Shown: one piece after another, positions 27,299-36,273 of the stretch
Layout of the letters: each line of letters opens with the position of its first letter
Position numbering within the stretch: the first letter of the stretch is position 1
DNA from: Alphaproteobacteria bacterium
Lineage (GTDB): Bacteria; Pseudomonadota; Alphaproteobacteria; Micavibrionales; Micavibrionaceae
Length of the DNA: 64,000 nucleotides
Assembly: GCA_028289285.1 (NCBI GenBank)
Contig: JANQRF010000002.1
Span: 186,001-250,000 of the forward strand
Direction: 5' to 3'
Notes under the pieces: model-generated
The model's database searches: none
What the model was told of the DNA's origin: nothing
Seen by the model: only the letters and a program-made list of their open reading frames with translations
Position numbers and translations under genes: made by a program

Positions 27299-30052
27299 TT
27301 AGGCAAGGAATTTTTTAATTTCTTCCGCGGCATCTTTCAGGCCGATTTTTTGCACCGCTACGCTTTCCGGAAAGGCGCTTTGAAGCCGTGAGGGCAGGCG
27401 GGAATCCAGCATCACGAATACGCCTTTATCACCATCGCGGCGGATCAGGCGCCCGAAAGCCTGTTTAAGCTTTAACCGGGCGATCATATCGTCATAATTC
27501 TTGCCGCCAAACGCATTGCGCCTTGCGCGGTGCAAAATATCCGGGCGCGGCCAGGGGATACGGTCAAAGACAATCAGGCGTAAAGACTCGCCCGGTACGT
27601 CTACGCCATCACGCACCGCATCGGTGCCAAGCAGGCAGGCATGGAGATCATCTTTAAAAATATCGACCAGCGTGCCGTTATCCATCACATCAATATGCTG
27701 TGCATAGACGGAAATATCCTGCTCTTCCAACGGCACGGTGATACGTTCAGCCACCGCTTTGAGGCGTGCAATCGCTGTGAATAATCCAAGCGCGCCGCCA
27801 TTAGAGGCCTGAAAAAGAGTCTGATACGCTGCGGCGACCTGGTCCATATCCTCCCGGTTCACATCATCAATAACAATCAGGCGTGTTTGAGATGCATAGG
27901 AAAAAGGCGAAGGGAAACTTTCGAAACGGATATCTTCAGCAAGGTAAGATAAGCCTGTGCGCTTTGCCGCCATATTCCAGCTTTGTGTTTCGTCGATATG
28001 ATCGCGAAGCGTTGCCGATGTTGTCACCACACCATGCGCATGCGGCTTGAGCGCATCGGCAAACGGCGCCATCGGGTCGATATAATGACGTAAGTAACCG
28101 ATATCAATCGTGCGCCCGTCAATGCGCGTGACTTCAAACCAGCTGATAAAATCGTCTGCGTCTTTTTCTTTTTGGACATCCTGTAACATGGCAATCCAGG
28201 CTTTGACATTGGCGCAGCGCGTGGCCATGGAGGTGCAGACTGCTTCAATGCGCCTGCGCGTATCACCATCGAGGGTGGAAGCTTGTGCAGAAAGTTTGTT
28301 CATCAAAAGCGCGCTCAGTTTTTCCATTGGTTTCGAGATATCGCTCAGTGCTTTTTCAAGGCTGCGCGCCTGCGTTAAAACATCCGCCTCAACGGGGAAG
28401 CAATCTGTTTCCAGGGAATAGGGAGAGTTTTTATATTGTGCGCGGTTTATAACCTGCCCGTAGACGGACAGGATAAATGTTTCACACGGACCGCGCGGCT
28501 GCGTATCTTTTAAGCGCGCCGTCCAGCCTTCTGCTGTGAGGATGCGCGCGCCTTCAATAATATCACTTAAAAGCCGTTCGGCTTCGGGGTCGCCCGCCGT
28601 TAAATCTTCTGCGCGGCGTTTTAGACCCTTGGCCCGACTTTTTTTGCCGCCTTCATTGCCGCGTATCCAGCGCCGCAGATCATATGTTTCCCGCGCCGTT
28701 AAATGGGCGGCGAATGCGCTATCTGCTGCATCAAAAAGATGGTGGCCTTCATCAAACACATAGCGTGCAGGCAAATCACTTCCAGGCGCGCTTGTCGCGG
28801 TCTGGATCATGACAAGCGCGTGATTGGCGACGACCAGTTTTGCATGGCGGGATTTACGCACTGAGCGTTCGACAAAGCATCGATGATAATGATCGCAGGC
28901 CGAATAAATACATTCGCCGCGGCGGTCGGCAAGGCCAAGCGTGCCCTGATATCCAAGAAGTCCGGCCAGCCAGCCCGGAAAATCGCCGCCCTGCATATCC
29001 CCGTCTTTGGTAACGGCCGCCCAGCGCGCCATGATACCTGCGGCAATCGCGGTGCGCGGATGACGGGCAAGGCCTGCACCGGCTGCCTGTTCTTCCATAT
29101 TTAAAAGACACAGATAATTTTCACGTCCTTTGCGCACGGCGGTTTTAGCTTCGCGGACTTGTTCATCCGGATATAGCCGTGCAAGCTCCTGATCAATCTG
29201 TCGTTGCAGGTTTTTAGTGTAGGTGGAGACCCACACCGCGCCGTCATTCTTTTCCGCCCAGACACTGGCGGGCGCAAGATAGCCAAGCGTTTTACCAACC
29301 CCTGTGCCCGCTTCAGCCAAAACGGTAAGCGGCTCGTCTTCATTTTGTTTCGGGCCAAAGGCGGTTGTCAGAAAAGTCGTATAATCCATTTGGCTTTTGC
29401 GGCTTTCAGCATTTGGGCCGAGCATATCGCGCAGGCGTGTACGTGCTTCATCTCCGCTCACCGGGTGATGAGCCGGCGGAGGTGGAGGCGCTTCTTCCGA
29501 CCAGTCGGGCAGGTGTTTCCAGATATTGAGATCAGCCTTGGAGACAATCGTTTCTGTGTGATCGTAACGCTGGCCAAGTGCACTGAAGATAAACGGTGTC
29601 CAGGCCCAGCCGCGCCCGTTCATGCCCATAACGCTTGCGATTTTGATCGGATCGGCTTTGGCCTGCCATGGATCATCCTGCAAATCGGTAAGAAGGGCTT
29701 GCGCAATATTCATTAAAGCGGCTGGTGTATCTTCAAATTCCAAGGGAGCGGGCAGGCCGAGCGCCTTGCACAGGCCAACAGAGGTCGGGACACAAAACCG
29801 CGCCGGGTGGACAAAAGCAAAAAGTTCCAAAACATCGAAAGCTTTCAGGTCATCAACCCCCAGCCGCGCGCAGGTAAAAGGCGCATGGCATACCAGGACC
29901 GGCTTGTCATGTATCTCACGGGAAGCCGCCGGGTGGTCCAAAATCTTGATTTCCCCGTCTGTCGTCAGCAGCGCAGCTTCCCGCGCGCTGACGCACAGCG
30001 AATCAATCGCGGGCAGGGAAACAGGCGGTTTTGCAGGCTGTGCATGAGTCAT
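27299..30052 (-). CDS. DinG-family ATP-dependent helicase
   Basis: This is a 917-aa XPD/DinG-type superfamily 2 helicase. Walker A is EAGTGVGKT (247-255). The iron-sulfur cluster region has spaced cysteines (CLLNMEE; ECIYSACDHYHRC), then ANHALVMIQ, the DEGH box in RYVFDEGHHLF, and the C-terminal motifs SATLRD and DGVDVPGESLRLIVFDRIPW. The first about 200 residues look like a decayed DnaQ-type exonuclease: LVCHAPFTCARLG, FDVLELFAFVHP and VGLCKALGLP match exonuclease segments, but the first acidic motif is missing. It probably unwinds DNA with 5'-to-3' polarity in repair. The symbol is withheld because DinG and YoaA cannot be separated by eye. Confidence 0.9.
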   Translation of the reverse strand: MTHAQPAKPPVSLPAIDSLCVSAREAALLTTDGEIKILDHPAASREIHDKPVLVCHAPFTCARLGVDDLKAFDVLELFAFVHPARFCVPTSVGLCKALGLPAPLEFEDTPAALMNIAQALLTDLQDDPWQAKADPIKIASVMGMNGRGWAWTPFIFSALGQRYDHTETIVSKADLNIWKHLPDWSEEAPPPPPAHHPVSGDEARTRLRDMLGPNAESRKSQMDYTTFLTTAFGPKQNEDEPLTVLAEAGTGVGKTLGYLAPASVWAEKNDGAVWVSTYTKNLQRQIDQELARLYPDEQVREAKTAVRKGRENYLCLLNMEEQAAGAGLARHPRTAIAAGIMARWAAVTKDGDMQGGDFPGWLAGLLGYQGTLGLADRRGECIYSACDHYHRCFVERSVRKSRHAKLVVANHALVMIQTATSAPGSDLPARYVFDEGHHLFDAADSAFAAHLTARETYDLRRWIRGNEGGKKSRAKGLKRRAEDLTAGDPEAERLLSDIIEGARILTAEGWTARLKDTQPRGPCETFILSVYGQVINRAQYKNSPYSLETDCFPVEADVLTQARSLEKALSDISKPMEKLSALLMNKLSAQASTLDGDTRRRIEAVCTSMATRCANVKAWIAMLQDVQKEKDADDFISWFEVTRIDGRTIDIGYLRHYIDPMAPFADALKPHAHGVVTTSATLRDHIDETQSWNMAAKRTGLSYLAEDIRFESFPSPFSYASQTRLIVIDDVNREDMDQVAAAYQTLFQASNGGALGLFTAIARLKAVAERITVPLEEQDISVYAQHIDVMDNGTLVDIFKDDLHACLLGTDAVRDGVDVPGESLRLIVFDRIPWPRPDILHRARRNAFGGKNYDDMIARLKLKQAFGRLIRRDGDKGVFVMLDSRLPSRLQSAFPESVAVQKIGLKDAAEEIKKFLA

Positions 30053-30101
30053 GGCGTTACTTTAGCATGACAAATCCCCAGAATCACATATACTCTGCGC
30101 T

Positions 30102-30323
30102 ATGGCTTTGCTTATTTTGCATGATCTGAACGGTGAGGAAGTTCTTGTGAATACGGACAATGTCACCGCGGCCAAACGCAAAGAACCGGATGCGAATTCC
30201 GTGATCAAAGAACCTTTCACAAAGCTCTATTTTACTTCCAAAGATAAAACCATGGATGCGCTGGGTTTTCCCGATGCGGTGAAAGAAAGCCCGGCGGAAA
30301 TTGTGAAGCTGGCAGGGAAATAA
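30102..30323 (+). CDS. Small FlbD-like protein
   Basis: The 73-aa frame starts LLILHDLNGEEVLVNTDNVTAAK and ends AVKESPAEIVKLAG. This strand pattern, with an opening LNGEE and a closing VKESPxEIV, resembles the small FlbD-type proteins found with flagellar genes, but it stands apart from the flagellar cluster at 56-64 kb. The DinG-like gene is divergent 49 bases away, and the pilin-like genes are convergent. Function unknown. Confidence 0.7.
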   Translation: MALLILHDLNGEEVLVNTDNVTAAKRKEPDANSVIKEPFTKLYFTSKDKTMDALGFPDAVKESPAEIVKLAGK

Positions 30324-30325
30324 GA

Positions 30326-30997
30326 TTAACGTTCTAAAAGAACGTGTGCGTAAATGTAATCTCCACCCGTGTTTTTGCTGCAATTTTGAAAAGTTCCGTC
30401 AAGTTGCGTAGACGTGTTTCCGATAGTAAATCCGTTTGTCACAGTCGTACCGAATGTACCTGTAAACTCAGTGCGGTCGAAATCTTCGGAAGGCGCATCA
30501 CTGGCAGCATTTGCGATGCTGGAAAGCGTATTAACCTGCATACACACACTTATATTTGTTTCAAAGCTGGCGACCAGTTCTGTGCGGGCGTCACTTCCCA
30601 GGCTTAAAACCCGGCTTGTACCTGAAAAGGTCCATCCTGTTTCATATGTGAGGCCGACGCCTTCGGGCTGGAAAATATGACAGGTACGGTTGGTCGGGCT
30701 GTTCGCATTATAATAATCATCCGAAGCATCTTCGGTATTATTGCCATCGCTATCATGCCAGAAAGAAATTTCATTTTCGCTGCAACCCCGCGCGCGCAGA
30801 TTATCAACGGCAATTTCAAGTGCTTTGCCTTCACGCATAACCTCTGCAGCCGATATCTGTGTGCGTTCAAAATCTCCGGTCTCTTCGGATGTGCCGGAGG
30901 TGCGGGACAGCATGATCGTCAATCCGCCCATCAGCGCAATGGCAATCAAAATAAACCACATGGCATTTCCGGATTCTTCTTTTATTTCTTGCATCAT
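30326..30997 (-). CDS. Membrane-anchored pilin-like protein, second of a tandem pair
   Basis: The 223-aa product has a short cytoplasmic N-terminus, one hydrophobic helix (AMWFILIAIALMGGLTIML), then an exported domain with a helix carrying NLRARGCSENEISFWHD and a later CHIFQPEG. The plan of an N-terminal helix continuing into a polar alpha-helix and then a beta domain with a cysteine pair is that of pseudopilin-like proteins, but no prepilin peptidase site (G-F) is visible. It is clearly paralogous to the upstream neighbour (NGCDDADISF and CHVFNSSG there). The start overlaps that gene's stop by 4 bases. Confidence 0.8.
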   Translation of the reverse strand: MMQEIKEESGNAMWFILIAIALMGGLTIMLSRTSGTSEETGDFERTQISAAEVMREGKALEIAVDNLRARGCSENEISFWHDSDGNNTEDASDDYYNANSPTNRTCHIFQPEGVGLTYETGWTFSGTSRVLSLGSDARTELVASFETNISVCMQVNTLSSIANAASDAPSEDFDRTEFTGTFGTTVTNGFTIGNTSTQLDGTFQNCSKNTGGDYIYAHVLLER

Positions 30998-31686
30998 CTC
31001 ACGACCAAAACAGAGTAAAAGTTATAGTTATCATCGCCTGTATCATAGGCGCAGGCAGCTGTTTTCTTAACGCAGTTCGCACAATTTGCAGCCGTTATAT
31101 CTTCCGTACTTTCAAGCAGCGCGCCAAACCCGGCCTGAAAAGAGCTCTGTGTATTGTGAAGTTGAAAATTGATGGCTTCACATGTTGCGGCTGGAAGATC
31201 ATCGACAACAAAAACCAGATCATCGGCTGTTGTGCCAATATCTTCAATATTCAACGTAACAAAAATTGCACCTTGTCCTTCATCCAGTACTTTTACTGAA
31301 CTTAGATTTTTATAATTTAATTTACCGCCACTGCTGTTAAAGACGTGACAGCTATTATCTGCAGGCGCAGTTCCCGGGTCGGGGATATGCGCGGCCACAT
31401 TATAAACAGGGTTGGCAAAGCTGATATCGGCGTCATCACATCCGTTAATCCGTAAAGCCTGAACGGCATCTTTTACTGTACGTACATAATTAATTAGTTC
31501 GGAAGCATTCAGGCGTGCAGCTTCTTTATCAATACTCGCGCCGCCGGTACGGGACCCGTCACTGATCATGAAGCTTAGTGCAGCAAAAAGTGCGATCATG
31601 ATAAAGATCCAGATAATCGCGCTGCCCGCTTCCGGATGTGTTTGATTTTCTTGATTTTTCAGTAGATTTGCGCCAGAACTGACCAT
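30994..31686 (-). CDS. Membrane-anchored pilin-like protein, first of a tandem pair
   Basis: The 230-aa product has a hydrophobic helix near residues 20-40 (GSAIIWIFIMIALFAALSFMI) followed by RTGG, an amphipathic helix (NASELINYVRTVKDAVQALRINGC), a CHVFNSSGG segment, and a C-terminal cysteine cluster (ATCEAIN, AANCANCVKKTAACAYD). The shared Cys-containing motifs show that it and the next gene arose by duplication. The extra C-terminal cysteines are absent from the sister. A role in a surface filament or secretion apparatus is a guess. It is divergent from lysK with 28 bases between starts. Confidence 0.8.
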   Translation of the reverse strand: MVSSGANLLKNQENQTHPEAGSAIIWIFIMIALFAALSFMISDGSRTGGASIDKEAARLNASELINYVRTVKDAVQALRINGCDDADISFANPVYNVAAHIPDPGTAPADNSCHVFNSSGGKLNYKNLSSVKVLDEGQGAIFVTLNIEDIGTTADDLVFVVDDLPAATCEAINFQLHNTQSSFQAGFGALLESTEDITAANCANCVKKTAACAYDTGDDNYNFYSVLVVR

Positions 31687-31714
31687 AGAAACATCATATC
31701 ACAGAGAGCTTTAA

Positions 31715-33319
31715 ATGACACAGTCTAATATTCCATCCGATATCGCTGCGCAGTGCCGTGCCTGGCCGTTCGAGGAAGCGAAAAAGGCGCTTGCCCGCAC
31801 AGGCGGCAAGGTGCCGGAAAAGGGATATGTGCTCTTTCAAACAGGCTATGGCCCCTCGGGCCTGCCGCATATCGGAACGTTTGGTGAAGTCGCCCGGACA
31901 ACAATGGTTATGAACGCCTTTCGGGCGCTGACCGATATGCCGGTAAAAATGTTTTGTTTTTCAGATGATATGGATGGCTTGCGTAAAGTGCCAACCAATG
32001 TTCCGAATAGCGAAATGCTGGAACAATATATCGGTCAGCCTTTGACCAAGGTGCCGGACCCGTTCGGCACGCATGAAAGTTTTGCCCATCATAATAATTC
32101 GCGGCTATGCGAGTTCCTGGATTCATTCGGGTTCGACTATGAATTTTTATCGTCGACGGAGTGCTATACAAGCGGCCGCTTTGATGAAGCGCTTTTGAAA
32201 ATGCTCTCTTGTTTTGAAGAGGTGCGCCAGGCGGTGTTGCCGATTTTAGGCGAAGAGCGCGCGGCGACCTATTCACCGTTTTTGCCGGTCTCTCCTAAAA
32301 CAGGAAAAGTTCTGCAGGTGCCGATGAAAGAGGTCCGCGCGGAAGAGGGGCTCATCGTTTTTGAAGATGAAGACGGCACACTTACAGAGCTTCCTGTGAC
32401 AGGTGGGCATGTGAAATGCCAATGGCGCCCGGACTGGGCATTGCGCTGGTATGCGCTGGATGTCGATTACGAAATGGCCGGGGAGGATTTAATTTCTTCT
32501 GCGGATATTGCAGGCAAGATCACGGAAATTCTGGGCGGTAAAAAACCGGCCGGGTTTCATTACAAACTCTTTTTGGATGAGCATAATCAGAAGATTTCAA
32601 AATCCAAAGGAAACGGTTTGTCGATTGAGGAATGGCTGCGCTATGCGCCGCATGAGAGCCTGGCTTACTATATGTATCTGCGTCCGACATCGGGTAAGAA
32701 ACTCTATTTTGATATCATTCCAAAAGCGGTGGATGAATATATTACCTATATTCAGAAAATGCCGGAGCAGGGGCCGGAAGATCAGGTGCAAAACCCGGCC
32801 TGGTATATTCATGGCGGCGCCTTGCCAAACAGTCAGCACACGCCGATTTCTTTTGCCTTGTTGCTCAATCTGGCGAGCGCAGCCAACGCCCATGATGCAG
32901 ATGTGATGTGGGGCTTTATCGGACGGTATGCGCCTGACGCCACACCGGAAAATGCGCCTTTCCTCGCCCGGCTCGTGGAATATGCCGTGCGCTATTATGA
33001 AGATTTTGTCCTGCCCTCTAAATCCTACCGCGCGCCGGATGAGCGCGAGCGCGCAGCCCTGGAAGATCTGGCAAAACGGCTGGAAGCTTTACCTGCGGAT
33101 GCGGACGGGGAAACCATTCAGACCGAAGTGTTTTCGGCCGGAAAAGAGAACGGCTATGATAAAAAAGAGCTGCGCAACTGGTTCCAGGCCATCTATGAAG
33201 TTCTGATCGGCCAGTCGCAGGGACCCCGCTTTGGCTCTTTCATTGAGCTCTATGGCGTGCAGGAAACAATCGCCCTTATTCGCGATGCACTGGACGGGAA
33301 GTTCTCAAAAGCGGCATAA
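31715..33319 (+). CDS. lysS: Class I lysyl-tRNA synthetase
   Basis: This enzyme charges tRNA-Lys using the class I (Rossmann) fold, typical of Alphaproteobacteria and archaea, where most bacteria use the class II enzyme. The HIGH motif is HIGT (52-55) in GPSGLPHIGTFGEVA, and the KMSKS motif is KISKS (near 293-297) followed by KGNG. Length 534 aa and the C-terminal helical anticodon-binding part agree with the family (often called LysK). It starts 28 bases from the divergent pilin-like pair. Confidence 0.97.
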   Translation: MTQSNIPSDIAAQCRAWPFEEAKKALARTGGKVPEKGYVLFQTGYGPSGLPHIGTFGEVARTTMVMNAFRALTDMPVKMFCFSDDMDGLRKVPTNVPNSEMLEQYIGQPLTKVPDPFGTHESFAHHNNSRLCEFLDSFGFDYEFLSSTECYTSGRFDEALLKMLSCFEEVRQAVLPILGEERAATYSPFLPVSPKTGKVLQVPMKEVRAEEGLIVFEDEDGTLTELPVTGGHVKCQWRPDWALRWYALDVDYEMAGEDLISSADIAGKITEILGGKKPAGFHYKLFLDEHNQKISKSKGNGLSIEEWLRYAPHESLAYYMYLRPTSGKKLYFDIIPKAVDEYITYIQKMPEQGPEDQVQNPAWYIHGGALPNSQHTPISFALLLNLASAANAHDADVMWGFIGRYAPDATPENAPFLARLVEYAVRYYEDFVLPSKSYRAPDERERAALEDLAKRLEALPADADGETIQTEVFSAGKENGYDKKELRNWFQAIYEVLIGQSQGPRFGSFIELYGVQETIALIRDALDGKFSKAA

Positions 33320-33325
33320 TAGGGT

Positions 33326-34060
33326 ATGAGCCCTGCTTTGCTGAAATCCCGCTTGTTAAAAAACCTTGTGCCGCTTGCGGGTGGGGCAGGTGCGCTTATT
33401 CTTCTTCTGACGGTCTTTTTATGGTTTCAGGGGGAAACACTGGCGCCATGGAGCCCGGACCGTTTACCGGACCTGCCTGCAACAGGCGATCTTCCGGCTT
33501 TGTCCGAAGCGATGGAGAATAATCCTGTCTTACGTGCGCGTGTAGAAAAACTTGCCGCCTATGACGAAGCCTTTTTATTTGTGAATTACCGGCAGGTGAA
33601 TGAAGAGGCGGCGGCTATTCTTTTACTTTGGGCAGGTGCAAATTTAAACGATACACGTAAAACCCGTGAGGGCATCGATCAGCGTATTGATCTTTTCTTG
33701 CGGGCTATATACGGCTTTGGCCCGGAGGATTTTATTAAGGGTGATCCGGTGATGGGGGACCGCCCCTGGGCGCGCTGGTTCAATCATTTTAAAATCAGGC
33801 TATTGATACAAGTAGCAGGCCAACGTGTGTATAAAGACCCGCCGCTTTATGATTTGCGGAGCGGTCAAATGACAGTGGAAAGTGATTTTTCACGCCCGTT
33901 CATGAATGGTTTTTTGACCTTCCTGGAGCAGCAGCCGGCACCAAGGCCTTTTATCAATAACTTTATTGTGTTTGTTCAGGATACGAAGGGCTTAAATGCT
34001 TTATCGGATCATGACCGGCAGATAATCGAAGCCATGCAGGCGCTGAAAAAGAAATCCTAA
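33326..34060 (+). CDS. Single-pass membrane protein of unknown function
   Basis: The 244-aa protein starts 6 bases after lysS, so it is probably cotranscribed. One hydrophobic segment (LVPLAGGAGALILLLTVFLWF, about residues 14-34) anchors a large soluble domain. That domain has conserved-looking helices (VNEEAAAILLLWAG) and a GFGPEDFIKGDPVMGDRPWARW segment. I do not recognise the family. The domain would lie in the periplasm if the N-terminus is cytoplasmic. Confidence 0.8.
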   Translation: MSPALLKSRLLKNLVPLAGGAGALILLLTVFLWFQGETLAPWSPDRLPDLPATGDLPALSEAMENNPVLRARVEKLAAYDEAFLFVNYRQVNEEAAAILLLWAGANLNDTRKTREGIDQRIDLFLRAIYGFGPEDFIKGDPVMGDRPWARWFNHFKIRLLIQVAGQRVYKDPPLYDLRSGQMTVESDFSRPFMNGFLTFLEQQPAPRPFINNFIVFVQDTKGLNALSDHDRQIIEAMQALKKKS

Positions 34061-34075
34061 ACGGGCCTTTTGCAG

Positions 34076-34103
34076 GGCCTTCAGGCCTGATACACTGAAG
34101 GCC
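34076..34103 (+). promoter_or_regulatory. Hairpin covering the ribosome-binding site of the response-regulator gene
   Basis: GGCCTTCAG (34076-34084) pairs perfectly with CTGAAGGCC (34095-34103). The right arm holds GAAGG, the only Shine-Dalgarno-like sequence before the ATG at 34106. If formed, the hairpin would block initiation; alternatively it could be a weak terminator for the upstream gene, but no T run follows. Confidence 0.6.
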
Positions 34104-34105
34104 GC

Positions 34106-34672
34106 ATGTCGATTTTTCAAGAAGATAAACCTTTATACGATCTTAGTAGCTTCAGCATTTTGGTTGTTGAGGATTCCGTCTTTATGCAGAATCTGATTGT
34201 CTCCATGCTCAAAGCATTTGGCGTCGGCGATATCATGGTGGCTGAAGGCGGCCGGGAAGCAATCGATATTCTTCAAATCACGCAGGCACGTGCTGTCAGT
34301 CAGTATTTAACGCGCGTGGATATTGTTGTGACGGACTGGCTGATGACGAAAGGCTCAGGTGAAGATATCCTGCGCTGGATACGCACCCATGAGCGCGACG
34401 AAGTTCGTTTCCTGCCGGTGATTGTCTTGAGCGGCTTTACAACAAGCACTGTAACACACCAGGCGCGCGATCTGGGTGCACATGAGATTTTAACGAAGCC
34501 GGTGTCTGCCAATGGGCTGGCCTCGCGGATTACATCTGTCATCAATAATCCGCGGCCTTTTATCAATGTCTCGGATTATTTTGGCCCGGACCGGCGCCGC
34601 AAAGATGAAGTGTATGAAGGCAAAGACCGGCGTGTCATCGAGGCCGAAGAAATCACGGTGATAAAAAAATGA
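34106..34672 (+). CDS. CheY-like response regulator
   Basis: The 188-aa product is one receiver domain with short extensions. It has the acidic pair Glu22-Asp23 (VVEDS), the phosphoacceptor Asp77 (IVVTDWLMTKGSG), Ser109 (VIVLSG) and Lys131 (LTKPVS). There is no DNA-binding output domain. After the receiver comes a basic and charged tail (FGPDRRRKDEVYEGKDRR). The next gene overlaps it by 4 bases and carries an HPt-like motif, so the two probably form a phosphorelay pair. A hairpin over the ribosome-binding site may limit its translation. Confidence 0.9.
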   Translation: MSIFQEDKPLYDLSSFSILVVEDSVFMQNLIVSMLKAFGVGDIMVAEGGREAIDILQITQARAVSQYLTRVDIVVTDWLMTKGSGEDILRWIRTHERDEVRFLPVIVLSGFTTSTVTHQARDLGAHEILTKPVSANGLASRITSVINNPRPFINVSDYFGPDRRRKDEVYEGKDRRVIEAEEITVIKK

Positions 34673-35190
34673 CCCGTCTTGAAAATCCAGCCGCCAAGCC
34701 AGGCATTATCCAGGTTATCCGTGTGACAAACTTTTTAAAGCGGAAGCTGGGCATTACCTTTGAAGATGCGGAAGGTGAAATTCCTCCGGACAAAGTGGCT
34801 GAAGCAGAAAAATGTATTAAAGATTGCGCAGGCCATGCAGCTGAAAAGATGGGCGAATTTATTGAACTCGTCATACAGGACTGGAACAAGATGAGGGATA
34901 TGGATCTTGGCGATGAACGCACACGTATTGCTCAGAATATATATATCAATGCACATGAAATACATGATCTGGCGGGTCTGTGCGGGCATGACCTCTGCGC
35001 GTATTTCGGAGAAAGATTACGTGACTATATCGGCCAGACGGATTTAAGCGTCAATGCGCAGCGCGTGATTTCGCAGGCGCTCGTTGATGCGATCCAGGTT
35101 GTGCATATGAAAGAAATCAAGGAAATTGATGATCCCAGCGCAACCGAGCTCAAAGCCATGGTCCAAAAAGCGATCGATAAATACGGGTGA
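34669..35190 (+). CDS. HPt-like helical protein coupled to the response regulator
   Basis: The 173-aa product is almost all alpha-helical and starts inside the last codons of the regulator gene (ATGA overlap). The segment NAHEIHDLAGLCGHDLCAYF (95-114) resembles the HPt pattern of a histidine followed by a small-residue turn and glycine (AHxLKGxxxxxG). His96 or His99 would be the phosphorylated residue. The match is imperfect, and the assignment rests mainly on gene coupling. It could instead be a regulator partner without phosphotransfer. Confidence 0.65.
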   Translation: MTRLENPAAKPGIIQVIRVTNFLKRKLGITFEDAEGEIPPDKVAEAEKCIKDCAGHAAEKMGEFIELVIQDWNKMRDMDLGDERTRIAQNIYINAHEIHDLAGLCGHDLCAYFGERLRDYIGQTDLSVNAQRVISQALVDAIQVVHMKEIKEIDDPSATELKAMVQKAIDKYG

Positions 35191-35198
35191 TTAGAGAG

Positions 35199-35456
35199 TT
35201 AGGCAGGGACAGCCTGTCTCTCTTCATGCGTGCCTATAGATATTTTGCAATGTGTAACTTTTGGGTGTCCATCGACAGTAACAGCCACTTCAGCACTTTT
35301 TCCCCTATCTATCAAATCGTTTGTAGCGGAATTCACAACCTCTCTTAAGCGTGGAGCCTTTCCTGTAATGCCTTGAATAGTGGTTCCAACAACGTCGTAG
35401 CCTGTCTCAGGTGTGCCTGAGATTAAAAGCATTTCTCTGTCTTGCTGCAATGTCAT
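35199..35456 (-). CDS. Hypothetical protein, 85 aa
   Basis: The small soluble product (MTLQQDREMLLISGTPETGY...) has alternating strand-helix character (VVGTTIQGITG; LREVVNSATNDLIDRGKSAEVAVTVDG). It ends 8 bases from the convergent HPt-like gene. No Shine-Dalgarno is evident and no family is recognised. The strand-helix-strand pattern resembles small beta-alpha-beta proteins, but I make no claim of function. Confidence 0.55.
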   Translation of the reverse strand: MTLQQDREMLLISGTPETGYDVVGTTIQGITGKAPRLREVVNSATNDLIDRGKSAEVAVTVDGHPKVTHCKISIGTHEERQAVPA

Positions 35457-35549
35457 GAAGAAAAAATACCAGTTATGACGAAAAAATCAACTTGATTTAT
35501 GGTAAAAATTATATTATTTTATGTAAATAAAAAGTTAAAGGTTAAAATT

Positions 35550-36233
35550 ATGTCACCAAAACAGTCATTTATGGATTCGGTAGCTGGAAAAGGGGTTGTG
35601 AATAGTTCCAGAATAAAGCCGTTTGATCTTAATCGGCTAAATCGCTGGAATATCCTTTTGTTTAAAGACCCGACTCTTGAGGGGTTTCCAAACAATGATC
35701 CGGAAATCGGTATTGTCTATAGAACAGTTTTTATGGGTGAAGAGAATAACGAGCGTGGTGCACTGGTTGTTTTACCTCTTCGTCATTTGCCAGAACGCAT
35801 TACGCCTCAACCGTGGCATTATTTTGTAAATAGATCTCGTAGAGGCGAAAAAATGGACATGGGCTTAAATCCCAATCAAAACTATGTTCTTGGCTTATAT
35901 GCAAGTGCAAGCCGAAAAGGCGACCCAAAAGATACGATCCGTGTTATTCCTATAACTTCCGAAACTCTGGGGCTGGATAATAGAAATAGATTTAATAGCA
36001 TAGGGTTTTGCCATCAATCTATACGGCTTGAAATTGAAGACAGGCTAAGAAAGTTATTTGATGACAATCCTGCAATTGAGAGGCAGATTTTACATGATGC
36101 GCAACGTGTCTATGCAAACAAAGATAACCTCGAAAATCTTGCGCCAAAGGAAAGGCAGGAGCGCGGTGGTTTTGAAGTTGTAACAAAGCGCAAGAGAGTG
36201 TTTAGGCCAAAACCTCCAGGGGATGATTCTTAA
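35550..36233 (+). CDS. Hypothetical protein, 227 aa, basic C-terminus
   Basis: I chose ATG 35550 because the 17 residues upstream in the frame are encoded by an AT-rich leader and look unlike protein. The product (MSPKQSFMDSVAGKGV...) is soluble with an Arg/Lys-rich tail (KERQERGG...TKRKRVFRPKPP), so nucleic-acid or membrane-surface contact is possible. No family is recognised. Composition is AT-rich compared with uvrB, which follows 40 bases later in the same direction. It is likely an accessory gene. Confidence 0.75.
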   Translation: MSPKQSFMDSVAGKGVVNSSRIKPFDLNRLNRWNILLFKDPTLEGFPNNDPEIGIVYRTVFMGEENNERGALVVLPLRHLPERITPQPWHYFVNRSRRGEKMDMGLNPNQNYVLGLYASASRKGDPKDTIRVIPITSETLGLDNRNRFNSIGFCHQSIRLEIEDRLRKLFDDNPAIERQILHDAQRVYANKDNLENLAPKERQERGGFEVVTKRKRVFRPKPPGDDS

Positions 36234-36273
36234 ACCCCTTTTCATTTCTTTCAGTTTCTCTATCTTATAACCC

